This document shows, in pieces, positions 1 to 9,101 of a DNA stretch of 64,000 nt. The notes beneath the pieces are model-generated. The model had not been told where the DNA came from, searched no databases, and saw only the letters and a list, made by a program, of their open reading frames with translations. The stretch is from Pseudomonas sp. LS1212. Its GTDB lineage: Bacteria; Pseudomonadota; Gammaproteobacteria; Pseudomonadales; Pseudomonadaceae. Location: the NCBI RefSeq assembly GCF_024741815.1, contig NZ_CP102951.1, forward strand, positions 3,486,001 to 3,550,000. Reading direction: 5' to 3'. The position numbers and the translations under genes were made by a program. Position 1 is the stretch's first letter. Every line of letters starts with the position of its first letter.

Positions 1-619
1 GCTTGCCGGAACGCTGCAGCTCATCGGCGATCTGCACTCCTGATGACCCAGCACCCACCACCAGAACAGCCCCCTCGGGCAGTTGCTGCGGATTACGGTA
101 CTGGGCGGAGTGGATCTGGGTGATTTTCCCGTCTTCAGGTGCGATCGGCGGGATTACCGGGCGCTGGAACGGACCGGTTGCGATAACCACCTGGTTGGCC
201 TCGATCACGCCCTCGGAGGTTTCAATCGTGAAGCCTGGCCGGTCGGCATTGCGTTCGACCTTTTTCACTTCCACACCGGTGCGGATGGGGGCGTTGAACT
301 TCTTGGCATAGGCTTCGAAATAATCCGCAACCCGCTCTTTCGGGGCAAAGGCGTCTGGGTCGAGACCGTCGAACTCCAGACCGGGAAAGCGATCGTGCCA
401 GACCGGACCATTGGCAACCAGCGAATCCCACCGTCCCGTACGCCAGGCTTCAGCGATACGATTGCGCTCCAGGACGAGGTGGGGCACTCCCTGTTTGCTC
501 AAATGTTCGCTCATGGCTACGCCGGCCTGACCGGCGCCAACAACAAGCGTATCTATTTCTATTTTTTCAACTGTCATGTCGGTGTGCTTCTGAAAGGCGG
601 TTTGATTCAGGTCGGTCAT
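1..619 (-). CDS. flavin-containing monooxygenase / FAD-NAD(P)-dependent oxidoreductase, 3' part outside window
   Basis: The reading frame starts at ATG 619 and runs off the left edge (206 residues visible). It carries a Rossmann FAD-binding motif GAGQAG near residue 28 and a second dinucleotide-binding motif GAGSSG near residue 195, with the ATGPFQRP segment between them. This spacing is that of flavin monooxygenases (FMO/Baeyer-Villiger group) and related thioredoxin-reductase-like enzymes. An AGGAGGC-type ribosome-binding site lies just before the ATG. The substrate cannot be told from this part. It is divergent from trkH. Confidence 0.85.
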   Translation of the reverse strand, partial: MTDLNQTAFQKHTDMTVEKIEIDTLVVGAGQAGVAMSEHLSKQGVPHLVLERNRIAEAWRTGRWDSLVANGPVWHDRFPGLEFDGLDPDAFAPKERVADYFEAYAKKFNAPIRTGVEVKKVERNADRPGFTIETSEGVIEANQVVIATGPFQRPVIPPIAPEDGKITQIHSAQYRNPQQLPEGAVLVVGAGSSGVQIADELQRSGK

Positions 620-1039
620 GGCTTGCCTCCTCTGATTCTGATCATTGTTGTTCTGCGGTTGCGGCTATCTGTAGGGGTGTTGACCGCATTCTGTTCGGAG
701 CCAGGGATTTGCGAAATTATGATTTTTGTAGTCGCTGGCTAGGAAAAAGCTGCCCCCACGCAAAGCGCGAGGCTCGCATGGCAGAAGGCTTGGGATGTGA
801 GCTCGTCACTGAACAGTGTCCGGTGCACTGCAGACTCGTGTTGTATTGATGCGAAAACCGGAAAAAAGCGAGTATTTCTACTTTAGCGCCTCGTTCACTT
901 CCAGCTTGCCGACTCTCGGCGCGACCCCGTGTTCACGTAGGAAGCAGCAATTTTTCACCGACGAAATTTACGAAAACTTTACGGCAGGCGTGTAACGCAA
1001 TAACGACAATGCTTAGTGTTAACAGATCAGAGTTCCTAC
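620..1039. other. intergenic region between divergent monooxygenase and trkH
   Basis: About 420 bases with no convincing gene. It must hold the promoters for both flanking genes. An AT-rich tract at about 955-1000 is the likeliest trkH promoter region. I see no clear repeat or RNA. Confidence 0.4.
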
Positions 1040-2494
1040 ATGCCCCTTCCCGTACTGCGGCTTATTGGTTTCATCCTTGGGATTTTTCTGATCACCTTGG
1101 CCGTGAGCATGGTTATCCCCATGCTCACCTTGATGCTCCACGAACGCAACGATGACCTTCCCGCCTTCGTTTGGTCCAGCCTTATCACCTTCATTTGTGG
1201 GCTGGGCCTGATTGCTAGAGGTCGCCCTGAAACTCCTCAACTTCGTTCTCGGGATATGTACCTGCTGACCACTTCCAGCTGGGTGGTGGTATGCGCTTTT
1301 GGCGCCTTGCCGATGGTTATGTTCCAAGATGTTAGTTACACCGATGCCTTCTTCGAGACGATGTCAGGGATAACTACGACAGGCTCAACGGTATTTACCG
1401 GGCTAGACACGGCCTCGCCCGGTCTACTGATTTGGCGTTCTCTATTGCATTGGCTCGGTGGTATCGGATTTATCGGCATGGCAGTAGCGATCTTGCCACT
1501 GCTGCGAGTCGGTGGCATGCGGCTTTTTCAGACCGAATCCTCTGATTGGTCCGAGAAAGTGACCCCGCGTTCACACGTTGCAGCCAAATACATTCTCCTG
1601 ATCTATCTCGCGCTGACCGCCCTGGGCACGCTCGCTCTATGGCTCGCAGGGATGACACCTTTCGAAGCCTTCAATCATTCCATGTCGCTGATTTCAACCG
1701 GCGGTTTTTCAACATCTGATGCCTCGTTGGCACACTGGACACAGCCTGCTGTGCACTGGGTAGCGGTGCTCGTCATGATGCTCGGAAGTTTACCCTTTAC
1801 CTTGTATGTCGCCACATTGCGCGGCAATAAGATGGCGTTACTGAAGGACCAACAAGTACAAGGTTTTATCGGGTTTCTTGTGATTACCTGGCTCGTATTC
1901 GGCACTTGGCTGCACCTTCACAGTGACTTCAATTGGTTGGATGCATTCCGTATCGTTGCCGTTAACGTGACGTCGGTGGTCACTACCACCGGCGTGGCTC
2001 TGGGAGACTACACCTTGTGGGGCAGTTTCTCTCTCATGGTGTTCTTCTATTTGACCTTTGTCGGGGGCTGTTCAGGCTCGACTGCGGGCGGCTTGAAGAT
2101 TTTTCGGTTTCAAGTGGCTTTTTCCCTGCTGATCAGCAGTCTGAAGCAATTGATTCATCCAAGAGCCGTGATCAGTAAAAAATACAACGGCCATCCGCTG
2201 GATGAGGAAATTGTTCGTTCGCTGCTGACCTTTACGTTCTTTTTCATGGTCACCATTGGCGCCATTGCCCTGGGGTTGGCGCTGATTGGACTGGACTGGA
2301 CCACTGCACTAACGGGCGCTGCAACCGCGGTTTGTAATGTGGGGCCAGGCCTGGGCCCTATTATTGGCCCGGCGGGAAACTTCTCGACCTTGCCCGATAC
2401 TGCGAAGTGGCTTCTGACGATCGGGATGTTATTGGGCCGTCTGGAGGTGTTGACCGTTCTGGTCCTCCTCACACCCGCCTTCTGGAAATATTGA
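1040..2494 (+). CDS. trkH: TrkH-family potassium uptake protein
   Basis: A 484-residue polytopic inner-membrane protein of the Trk/Ktr/HKT superfamily, the K+-translocating subunit that works with the NAD-binding regulator TrkA. Selectivity-filter-like segments are visible, e.g. SGITTTGSTVF near residue 110, SLISTGGFS near 216, TSVVTTTGVA near 312 and GPGLGPIIGP near 445. I chose ATG 1040 because the protein then begins MPLPVLRLIGFILG, like other pseudomonad TrkH proteins; an in-frame GTG at 1016 would add eight residues. No trkA is adjacent, which is usual in Pseudomonas. Confidence 0.92.
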   Translation: MPLPVLRLIGFILGIFLITLAVSMVIPMLTLMLHERNDDLPAFVWSSLITFICGLGLIARGRPETPQLRSRDMYLLTTSSWVVVCAFGALPMVMFQDVSYTDAFFETMSGITTTGSTVFTGLDTASPGLLIWRSLLHWLGGIGFIGMAVAILPLLRVGGMRLFQTESSDWSEKVTPRSHVAAKYILLIYLALTALGTLALWLAGMTPFEAFNHSMSLISTGGFSTSDASLAHWTQPAVHWVAVLVMMLGSLPFTLYVATLRGNKMALLKDQQVQGFIGFLVITWLVFGTWLHLHSDFNWLDAFRIVAVNVTSVVTTTGVALGDYTLWGSFSLMVFFYLTFVGGCSGSTAGGLKIFRFQVAFSLLISSLKQLIHPRAVISKKYNGHPLDEEIVRSLLTFTFFFMVTIGAIALGLALIGLDWTTALTGAATAVCNVGPGLGPIIGPAGNFSTLPDTAKWLLTIGMLLGRLEVLTVLVLLTPAFWKY

Positions 2495-2545
2495 GCTGGA
2501 AAAGCAACCTTTTGCCGCCCTCAGGCAATTTTGGATCACTTTGAT

Positions 2546-3075
2546 CTAGCCCCCGGTGTCATGTGCGTTGTCGCCGAACAAGCGCTTGCCGCGCCCAAGT
2601 ACGATGGGATGAATCATAAGCCGAAGCTCGTCCACCAACCCGGCTGCAAGCAGTTGGCGCACCATATCGCCGCTGCCCTGCGTCAATAGGTGGGCGCCGT
2701 CCTGGTGCTTGAGCGCGCGTATCGCGTCGGCAAGGTTGCCTCCAACGCATGACTGTTCTGCCAATCAAGCGTATCGGGCCGATGCGTGGCCACGTGCTTG
2801 GGCACGCTGTTGAACAGGTCAGCGATGGCGCGGCTGCCTGAGTCGGCCGTTACCCGCGGCCAATACGCCGCGAATATGTCGTAGGTACGACGCCCCAGCA
2901 GCAACTCGAACGGCTGCGAAAACAGCTCCTGCACGGCCTGGCCGAAGGCTTCGTCGGCGTAGGGCACTATCCAGCCACCGAGGCGGAATTCGCCGCTGGT
3001 ATCTTCTTCAGGCCCGCCGGGCGATTGAATAACGCTATCCATACTGATGAAAGCGGCAACGATGAGCTTGCGCAT
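2546..3075 (-). pseudogene. RibD C-terminal/dihydrofolate reductase-like protein, frameshifted
   Basis: The frame starting at ATG 3075 (MRKLIVAAFISMD..., GGAGAAG ribosome-binding site) is a dihydrofolate-reductase-superfamily protein with GGRTYDIF-like LLGRRTYDIFAAYWP. Near 2737-2743 the frame is lost and the homology (GGNLADAIRALK..., ending HPIVLGRGKRLFGD) continues in another frame down to 2546, which points to a single missing base. The protein also ends some 20 residues earlier than family members after LFGD. Probably inactive; a sequencing error at one base is the alternative. Confidence 0.8.
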
Positions 3076-3136
3076 ACTCTTCTCCAAGTTCGCCAGCAAA
3101 CGACATATCCAAGCGCCCAGACCCAAGCAGCGCTGG

Positions 3137-3616
3137 TTAGCGCTCCAGAGCTGCTTCGATCGCAGCGATGTCGATCTTTCTCATCCCCATCATGGCTTCG
3201 AACGCGCGCTTGGCCGCCGCTCGATCAGGATCTGCTATCGCGGCCGTCAGGGCGCGTGGCGTGATCTGCCACGAGAGTCCCCACTTGTCCTTGCACCAGC
3301 CGCATGCGCTTTCCTGGCCGCCGTTTCCGACAATCGCGTTCCACAAGCGGTCCGTTTCGGCTTGGTCGTCGGTCGCAACCTGGAACGAGAAAGCCTCGTT
3401 GTGCTTGAAAGCCGGCCCCCCGTTCAGCCCGAGACAAGGGATGCCCATCACCGTGAATTCGACCGTCAAGACATCGCCCTGCTTGCCCGCCGGATAGTCG
3501 CCAGGCGCGCGATGGACAGCTCCCACAGCACTGTCCGGGAACGTCTCGGCGTAGAACTTTGCAGCGTCCAACGCGGTGCCGTCGTACCAGAGACAAATCG
3601 TGTTCTTGCTGATCAT
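3137..3616 (-). CDS. VOC-superfamily protein, PhnB/3-demethylubiquinone-methyltransferase-like
   Basis: 159 residues with the PhnB-like vicinal-oxygen-chelate pattern: N-terminal CLWYDGTALDAAKFY, central VEFTVMGIPCLGLNGG, then CGWCKDKWGLSWQITP and a helical tail EAMMGMRKIDIAAIEAA. This family is often annotated as 3-demethylubiquinone-9 3-methyltransferase but usually lacks that activity; the real substrate is unknown. The start is set by GGAGAA a few bases before ATG 3616. It lies just upstream of, and in the same direction as, the broken RibD-like gene, a pairing common in bacteria for small 'general stress' enzymes. Confidence 0.85.
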   Translation of the reverse strand: MISKNTICLWYDGTALDAAKFYAETFPDSAVGAVHRAPGDYPAGKQGDVLTVEFTVMGIPCLGLNGGPAFKHNEAFSFQVATDDQAETDRLWNAIVGNGGQESACGWCKDKWGLSWQITPRALTAAIADPDRAAAKRAFEAMMGMRKIDIAAIEAALER

Positions 3617-3619
3617 CCT

Positions 3620-4130
3620 GGTTCTCCAGAATTGGGGCTGATGCGTTCATTCTAGCCGCGCAGCCAGCCGGACGACTTCGGCAACTTGCGTGCCATGTGG
3701 TGGCGCGCATGCGCGATCAATCCAGCTCAGTGCATGCTTCGCTGTTGCTCAGATGCGCGACGAATACGGCTTATGCAGCCAGTGAACGCGCCGGCGTGAC
3801 CTCGCAAACGGCCATTATCGGTGGTTGTGAAAATAGCAGCTGAACGACTGCAAAGGGTTGGCCGTGCATCTGAATGACTGTTAGGCGGACAGGGGCTATT
3901 TTTCAACAATGAAGAAGTATGCAGCTGCACGGCATCATGCCCCAGATGCCTGCATTCGCACTCATATGACCTAAGCTTATGGCAGTAAACCAGCCGGAGA
4001 CCTTGGTGAGCCCATTAGCCAATCAGGACACCCAAGGGCGATCTCTACGGTAACGATGCTGTGTAAGCAATGAGCCGCCCGAGCATTCGCTTCGTCGCCA
4101 TCAAAACCGTCGAACAGCGGGATATATAGT
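3620..4130. other. gene-poor region with degraded intergenic repeat
   Basis: No frame here looks like a real protein. The part at about 3800-3890 resembles the family of pseudomonad intergenic sequences with 'gaccgctttgggtcg'-like words, in a decayed form. Confidence 0.35.
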
Positions 4131-4135
4131 TGATT

Positions 4136-5347
4136 ATGAAAATCACTAGCCTGATTGTGGCGCTGTTTGTACTGATGCAAGGCTGTGCCTGGGCGCCGCC
4201 TCGCCTATCCGCGGTGCCGTCCGAGTTGACGGCGAGAGCGGAGATCCCAGGAATGCCCGGGGTGCGTTATGTCGCTGGCGGAGACATGACAGAGCTGACC
4301 CGAGTCGCGCTTGAAGCGCTGCGGCGAGAACAGGCTTACCTCGTGAAGCAGGGGCATAAGGGGGCCCTACCGCCAGCGGTATTTCTGGCAATTTCGGGCG
4401 GTGGTGACAATGGCGCGTTCACCGCTGGATTGATAAATGGCTGGACGGCTACAGGAAAGCGCCCTGAATTCAAACTCGTTACCGGCATCAGCACGGGCGC
4501 GCTGATTGCGCCTTTCGCCTTTCTTGGGCCGAAGTACGACGCGACGCTGAAGAGGGTCTATACCACCTTATCGCCGAAAGACGTCATATTGCCGCGCAGC
4601 TTTGTCGTAGGCGTTTTGGGCGATGCGATGTCGGACAACGCACCGCTGTTGAAGCTGACGCGCAAATCGGTGACCGCGGACATGCTCAAGGAAATCGCCG
4701 CCGAATATGCGAAGGGCCGCTTTCTGTTGATCGCCACCGCAGACCTCGATGCACGACGCCCCATTATCTGGGACATGGGAAAAATCGCGACCTATGGTGG
4801 CCCTGAGGCATTGGACTTTTTCGTGAGAATCATGATCGCATCCGCCTCGATTCCGGGAGGATTTCCGCCAATGATGATCGATGTGGAAGTCGACGGTAAA
4901 ACCTATCAGGAAATGCACGTAGACGGTGGCATCATGGCGCAGGTATTCGCTTATCCGGCCGGGATCCGTGTCAATGAGGAGGCGATAAAAGCAGGATTCA
5001 CCCGCGAGCGTAGACTCTACGTGATACGCAACGCGCGACTCGATCCTGACTGGGCGCAGGTCGAGCGCCGCACCATGAGCATCGCTGGGCGCTCGGTCGC
5101 CTCGTTGATCCACAGCCAGGGCATCGGCGATCTCTACCGGATCTATGCCACCACCCAGCGCGACAACGTGGACTTCAACCTCGGATTCATACCGACGAGC
5201 TTCAACTTCCCCCACAAGGAAGAGTTCGACAACGAGTACATGCGCAAGCTCTACGACACCGGTTATAACATGGCGTTGCAAGGCTTCCCTTGGCTCAAGG
5301 TGCCGCCTGGATTCGCACCTCCAGGTGTAACAGCAACGGGAAAATAG
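4136..5347 (+). CDS. patatin-like phospholipase, predicted lipoprotein
   Basis: 403 residues. The N terminus MKITSLIVALFVLMQGC has a hydrophobic stretch ending at a lipobox-like Cys17, suggesting a lipid-anchored envelope protein. The patatin signature is complete: oxyanion loop SGGGDNGAF near residue 86, nucleophile elbow GISTGA (Ser near 120), and HVDGG carrying the dyad Asp near 262. Patatins hydrolyse acyl esters of phospholipids. ATG 4136 is preferred over the TTG two codons upstream. Neighbours give no clear partner. Confidence 0.9.
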   Translation: MKITSLIVALFVLMQGCAWAPPRLSAVPSELTARAEIPGMPGVRYVAGGDMTELTRVALEALRREQAYLVKQGHKGALPPAVFLAISGGGDNGAFTAGLINGWTATGKRPEFKLVTGISTGALIAPFAFLGPKYDATLKRVYTTLSPKDVILPRSFVVGVLGDAMSDNAPLLKLTRKSVTADMLKEIAAEYAKGRFLLIATADLDARRPIIWDMGKIATYGGPEALDFFVRIMIASASIPGGFPPMMIDVEVDGKTYQEMHVDGGIMAQVFAYPAGIRVNEEAIKAGFTRERRLYVIRNARLDPDWAQVERRTMSIAGRSVASLIHSQGIGDLYRIYATTQRDNVDFNLGFIPTSFNFPHKEEFDNEYMRKLYDTGYNMALQGFPWLKVPPGFAPPGVTATGK

Positions 5348-5462
5348 TGAGCGAGATAGCCCCCTTGCCTCCCCGCCTCGGAGGTCGCATCGAAACCATT
5401 CTTCCGGCATTTCCGGGAAATCGCTTTCCGTTTTTCACGAAAACCTTAGCCGCGGTTGCAAA

Positions 5463-5790
5463 TTAAACTGGACCGAGTGCAGCCCGCGGCTGCGCCAAGG
5501 CATCGCTCATCAGGTTATAGAACGCCCCGCCGCTGCCGACGATCTTGCGCCCGACCAGGTCCAACGCCTGAATGCCATTGGTGCCTTCGTAGATCTGGGT
5601 GATGCGCACGTCGCGCACCAGTTGCTCCTGGCCCCACTCGCGGATGTAACCGTGGCCGCCGAAAATCTGCTGGCCATGAACCGTGGTTTCCAGACCCAGG
5701 TCGGTCAGGAAGGCCTTGGCCACCGGCGTCAGCAAGGCCACCAGATCTTCCGCACGATTGCGGCCAACAGCATCGATGAGCAGGAGTTCC
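5463..5790 (-). pseudogene. acyl-CoA dehydrogenase, C-terminal fragment
   Basis: The frame encodes the end of a fatty-acyl-CoA dehydrogenase: DLVALLTPVAKAFLTDLG, HGQQIFGGHGYIREWGQE and RITQIYEGTNGIQALD, the last being the highly conserved region near the catalytic base. No start or N-terminal two thirds exist; the frame meets an unrelated gene tail at about 5780-5790, and the last residues before the stop also drift from the family. It is a remnant left by recombination or deletion. Confidence 0.85.
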
Positions 5791-6160
5791 GCTCGATATC
5801 ATTCTGTACGGTGGCGGTACGATCAGCGAGTACGGTGGTCGCCTCTACGCCGACATACCAGCGGTCGCTGCTCGCGAACCGCGTACACCGGAAGAACGGG
5901 AGCAAAGCTTCACTTATGACCAGACCCCTGGATTCAAACGACATCCGATTGCCGGTCGGATACCGTGGATGCGGCAGGCATGGGGCGCTGTCGCAACCGC
6001 AAACTGCGATGCAAGTGCAGTGGCTTGGCGCAGGCAGGCACTAGCAGCGATGGACTATCTCGCGCCAGGCCTATTCACCATCGCCCTGCCCGCCGGCCGC
6101 AAGGCTTTGATCAAGCTTGCCGGTATCACCGTCAAGAAGTCGAGTTCGAATCACTCCTGA
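5791..6160 (+). pseudogene. 3' end of an unknown gene
   Basis: An open frame with no start enters from the junction with the dehydrogenase fragment and ends at 6160. Its sequence (SFTYDQTPGFKRHPIAGRIP, then AMDYLAPGLFTIALPAG) has normal Pseudomonas codon use and looks like a true protein end; I do not recognise the family. It stops 31 bases before the alpha/beta-hydrolase gene, suggesting the two once formed an operon. Confidence 0.5.
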
Positions 6161-6191
6161 CAACGTAATGAACTGACACGGAGAAAAGACC

Positions 6192-7067
6192 ATGTGCATG
6201 ATCCTTGTCCACGGTATCAACCAGGAAGGCAAAAGCTCCCAGGAGATCCTCGATGAGTGGCTCAAGAGCCTGCGGGCTACTTATGCCACGCATGGCCCCG
6301 ATCCGCTTGGCAAGCTCTAGCGCATCGAAGCGGCATTCTACGGCGACACGCTCGCGCAGCTCAGTTCAGCCAAGGTGAAAAGCGAGGCGATTGCGCTTGG
6401 TGCCGAAGATGCGCCCGAGGACTTCGATGAGTTCGCCGTCGATGCGCTTAAGGAAATGGCGCTGCGCATGGGTGCAACCCAAGCGCAAATTGAAGCCGAA
6501 GTTTCGGTAACGGCGGTCGCTCAGGGCGCTGGCCCACACAAGAAATGGCTCAAGGCGATTGCCCGGGTAATCGAAAACGTTTCCCCGGCCCATGGCACAC
6601 TCGCCTTGCGCGTGCTGGGGCAGGCGCACGCCTATATCCGCAACCAGCACGTGCATGACGAAGTCAACAAGCTGGTGCGCCCGCTGTTCGAGGACGATGA
6701 ACCGGCGATAGTCGTTTCACATTCGCTTGGCACCATTGTCGCCTACTCCCTGCTGCGCGAATTCGCCAGGAACGGCCGGCCGCGCCAATCTCCGCTGCTC
6801 ATAACGCTAGGTTCACCGCTGGGCATCGACAGCGTGCGCAAAGGTTTCCCGAAGCCGCGGGTCAAACCCAATAACGTGCAGCGCTGGGTCAACGGCGCTG
6901 ACCCGGAAGATTTCGTCGCGCTACGCCCCAACCTGACCAACGACAATTTCGGCCCAGGCATCGAGAACTATCCCGATATCGAAAACGGCTATGACGATGC
7001 CCATTCCATCGCTGGGTACCTCAGCGATCCACGTATCGCGAAAGCCATTGCCGAATCGATTTCCTGA
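6192..7067 (+). pseudogene. alpha/beta-hydrolase family protein interrupted by an in-frame TAG
   Basis: From ATG 6192 (GGAGAAAAGACC upstream) the frame reads MCMILVHGINQEGKSS... to codon 43, which is TAG at 6318-6320, and then continues in the same frame without further interruption to 7067. The downstream part has the nucleophile elbow SHSLGT, a following LITLGSPLG strand and DDAHSIAGYL near the end with the likely catalytic His. Serine hydrolase/esterase-like fold. The TAG sits where KL-W-RIEAAFYGD would be expected, so a TGG to TAG change would explain it. Total length with the stop read through is 291 residues. Confidence 0.8.
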
Positions 7068-7178
7068 GTGGCGTCCCATTCACCGCCTACTGCGCCCCAG
7101 CGGCGCACGAGGTGGTGATGGACCTCAGGGAGCCGCAGAACTTGCGCATAATCGACCAACCATGGCTGACACGGACTC

Positions 7179-7270
7179 TGTAGCCGCTGTCGTAGGCTGC
7201 GCTGGGGCCGTAAGGCCCCCGGCGATCTTGAAACCTTGCGCCTGCTGCGCACGCGAGCGCAGTCTCAGCT
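7179..7270. repeat. intergenic palindromic repeat, family A copy 1
   Basis: A copy of the 'tgtagccgctg...aggctgcgctgg' repeat followed by a 'ggccgtaaggccc' hairpin and 'ggcgatcttgaaa', also found at about 11400, 28088, 47265 and 54224. It lies between convergent genes. Confidence 0.8.
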
Positions 7271-7315
7271 ATGAACGTACTTTCTTCAGGCCGGTGCTTG
7301 GTGCCCAGAGGCACG

Positions 7316-8047
7316 CTATGAAAAGCTGATTTCGCTGAGGTCGATCGCCACCAGCAATTCATCCCAGACGGCATGCCCGTCCGCCCCTCGCCTATAGGCG
7401 CGTCGCTTGCTGGGCATGCGCAGCCCCTCTGCGTCAACATAGTCATGCACGTACTGAGCGGCAAGCAGCCCCCCGCTCACGTCCACGCTGTAGTCATGCC
7501 GGCGGAGCAGGAAGTCCTCGCCGAAATAGAAGTCCTGCACTTCACAGTGCGTCACGATGTGCTCGGGAAAACGCACCCGCAAGCGGCGCCAAAGCTGTGC
7601 CCCCTCGGACCAGGGCTCGATCTCCTCGGTCACGACACCCGCCAGGGTGAACAGAAAGGGCATGGTCAAGTAGGACCAGAGCGCATAACCGTTGAAATAC
7701 GCCCGGTGCAGTGGATCCCAGGGTGATATTTCGCCGTGTCCACGAAAGGACTCCCTCGGTGCCTGGCGCTCGGCAACTACCTGCCCGTCAATTGTTTCGA
7801 TTGCAATTCGATCGGGAGTGAAGACGGTCCGCTGATTCGGGGCGCCGAAAGGCATCATCGAGGCCCTCTGCTCGTGCAGCCAGACGGTCATCTGGCGCGG
7901 CGTGCCGTCCTGCGTCAGCCCTTTCATGCCCCATAGTGAGCCACCCGTCACCAGGGTGGCGCAAACGATGCTGAAGCTGTTCCAGCGCTCGAGACCGCCA
8001 TGTGCGATCAAGACCTGCTCCAGCAGTTCATGCGTCTGCTCGTTCAT
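7316..8047 (-). CDS. conserved hypothetical protein, possibly LolA/LppX-like fold
   Basis: 243 residues from ATG 8047 with a strong GGAGGG ribosome-binding site. No signal peptide or membrane segment. It begins EQVLIAHGGLERWNSFSI, a pattern seen in uncharacterised proteins that share a lipoprotein-carrier-like beta fold, and later has VTEEIEPWSEGAQLWRRLRV and HDYSVDVSGGLLAAQYVHDY. I cannot assign a function. It stands alone, convergent with the hydrolase remnant. Confidence 0.7.
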   Translation of the reverse strand: MNEQTHELLEQVLIAHGGLERWNSFSIVCATLVTGGSLWGMKGLTQDGTPRQMTVWLHEQRASMMPFGAPNQRTVFTPDRIAIETIDGQVVAERQAPRESFRGHGEISPWDPLHRAYFNGYALWSYLTMPFLFTLAGVVTEEIEPWSEGAQLWRRLRVRFPEHIVTHCEVQDFYFGEDFLLRRHDYSVDVSGGLLAAQYVHDYVDAEGLRMPSKRRAYRRGADGHAVWDELLVAIDLSEISFS

Positions 8048-8102
8048 GCTTATAGCCCTCCTCGTCTCTGAATGGTGTGGTCAGGTGCGGCTTTGAGTTG
8101 GT

Positions 8103-8714
8103 TTAGTTATTTGTAGTGCAATGAACCCGCGTGTCGAGGGTTGCCAGGTCATTGCCGACCAGCGCAGGTGACTCCCCGGTGACTTCGCACAGCAGCGCTG
8201 TTATCGCTTCCCCGCTAACCGTGCCGTGCTCTTGCAGAAGATCCGCCACAGCGGTGACAGCAGGCCAGTAACGACGCACCAGACAGCTGGACCGGGCAAT
8301 TGCCTGGGATTGGGCATCGAGTAGCTTTCGTGCGGGCAGCAACCGTATCAATTCGTAGCCCCGGCGCAGGTCACCCCCGCTGCCCCTGAAGAATTTGTCG
8401 GATCTGGTGTGCAAGTAGACTGCTTCGGCCACGGGGCCGGCGAAGCAATGGAGAAGGTCGCGTTCAATGGACTCGATCATAGAGGGCAGATATTCAGCAA
8501 TCCCAGGGGCGTCGAAGGCTGGGTGCGGGACAAAGTAATCAGCCTCTACCAACCCCTCTACGTTTTGCGGGTTGCCGCGCAGATCAATCATTGGGCCGTT
8601 GAAGGCTTCTGTCCTGGTACGCACAGTGACGCGCTCCAGGCGCTGACCATTCCACCAAAAGGCCAGGGCGTGGCCAGCTTCGTGGATGGCCGTGCGGCGC
8701 GGGCGCTTATTCAT
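8103..8714 (-). CDS. stand-alone M41 (FtsH-type) peptidase-like protein
   Basis: 203 residues, GGGAGA before ATG 8714. The protein starts almost directly with a zinc-binding HExxH motif (TAIHEAGHALAF, His11, Glu12, His15). The later segment FAGPVAEAVYLHTR...GSGGDLRRGYELI matches the FtsH region 'GGRAAEE...GASNDIxxAT', with Asp115 in the place of the third zinc ligand. There is no AAA+ ATPase domain, no membrane segment, and no ATPase gene next to it. It is therefore a soluble, probably ATP-independent zinc peptidase relative; its substrate is unknown. Confidence 0.75.
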   Translation of the reverse strand: MNKRPRRTAIHEAGHALAFWWNGQRLERVTVRTRTEAFNGPMIDLRGNPQNVEGLVEADYFVPHPAFDAPGIAEYLPSMIESIERDLLHCFAGPVAEAVYLHTRSDKFFRGSGGDLRRGYELIRLLPARKLLDAQSQAIARSSCLVRRYWPAVTAVADLLQEHGTVSGEAITALLCEVTGESPALVGNDLATLDTRVHCTTNN

Positions 8715-9101
8715 GGTCTGGTTCTCTCCCGTGCATGGGTACGTCGCGTACTCATACCCGCGGCTCCATCTCCACAGGTCAAGTAAAAGATTATGCCTAT
8801 CAAGACCTAATACGCCACCTATTAGCTGACTGCTTTATAGGGGTCTAACCTTAACGGAGCGCTGGTGAAAACTGGCCGGTTGAGACCTGATAAGAGATAC
8901 GAACAAGTCAGAAGCGTACTAGGCTTGCCGTGGGCCACCGTGCTGGCAACTCGATTGCTGCTATCCGGATTTTCCGTGTGACCACGACGATCAATTGATC
9001 GAACAGCTGGCCCTGCAGCCTATGTCATTGATTTCGCTCGTCGCTATTGCGCCCATGCCGGGCCGGATAGTCGGATGAACACGACCAAAGGTAGCTCACA
9101 C
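8715..9101. other. intergenic region upstream of katG
   Basis: About 390 bases between divergent genes. It should contain the katG promoter, but I could not identify an OxyR site with confidence. An AT-rich tract lies around 8785-8850. Confidence 0.35.

Noticed and set aside
6138..6150. 'gagttcgaatcactc' like a tRNA T-loop
   Set aside because: No acceptor, D or anticodon stems can be folded around it and it lies inside the coding frame of the 5791-6160 gene tail.
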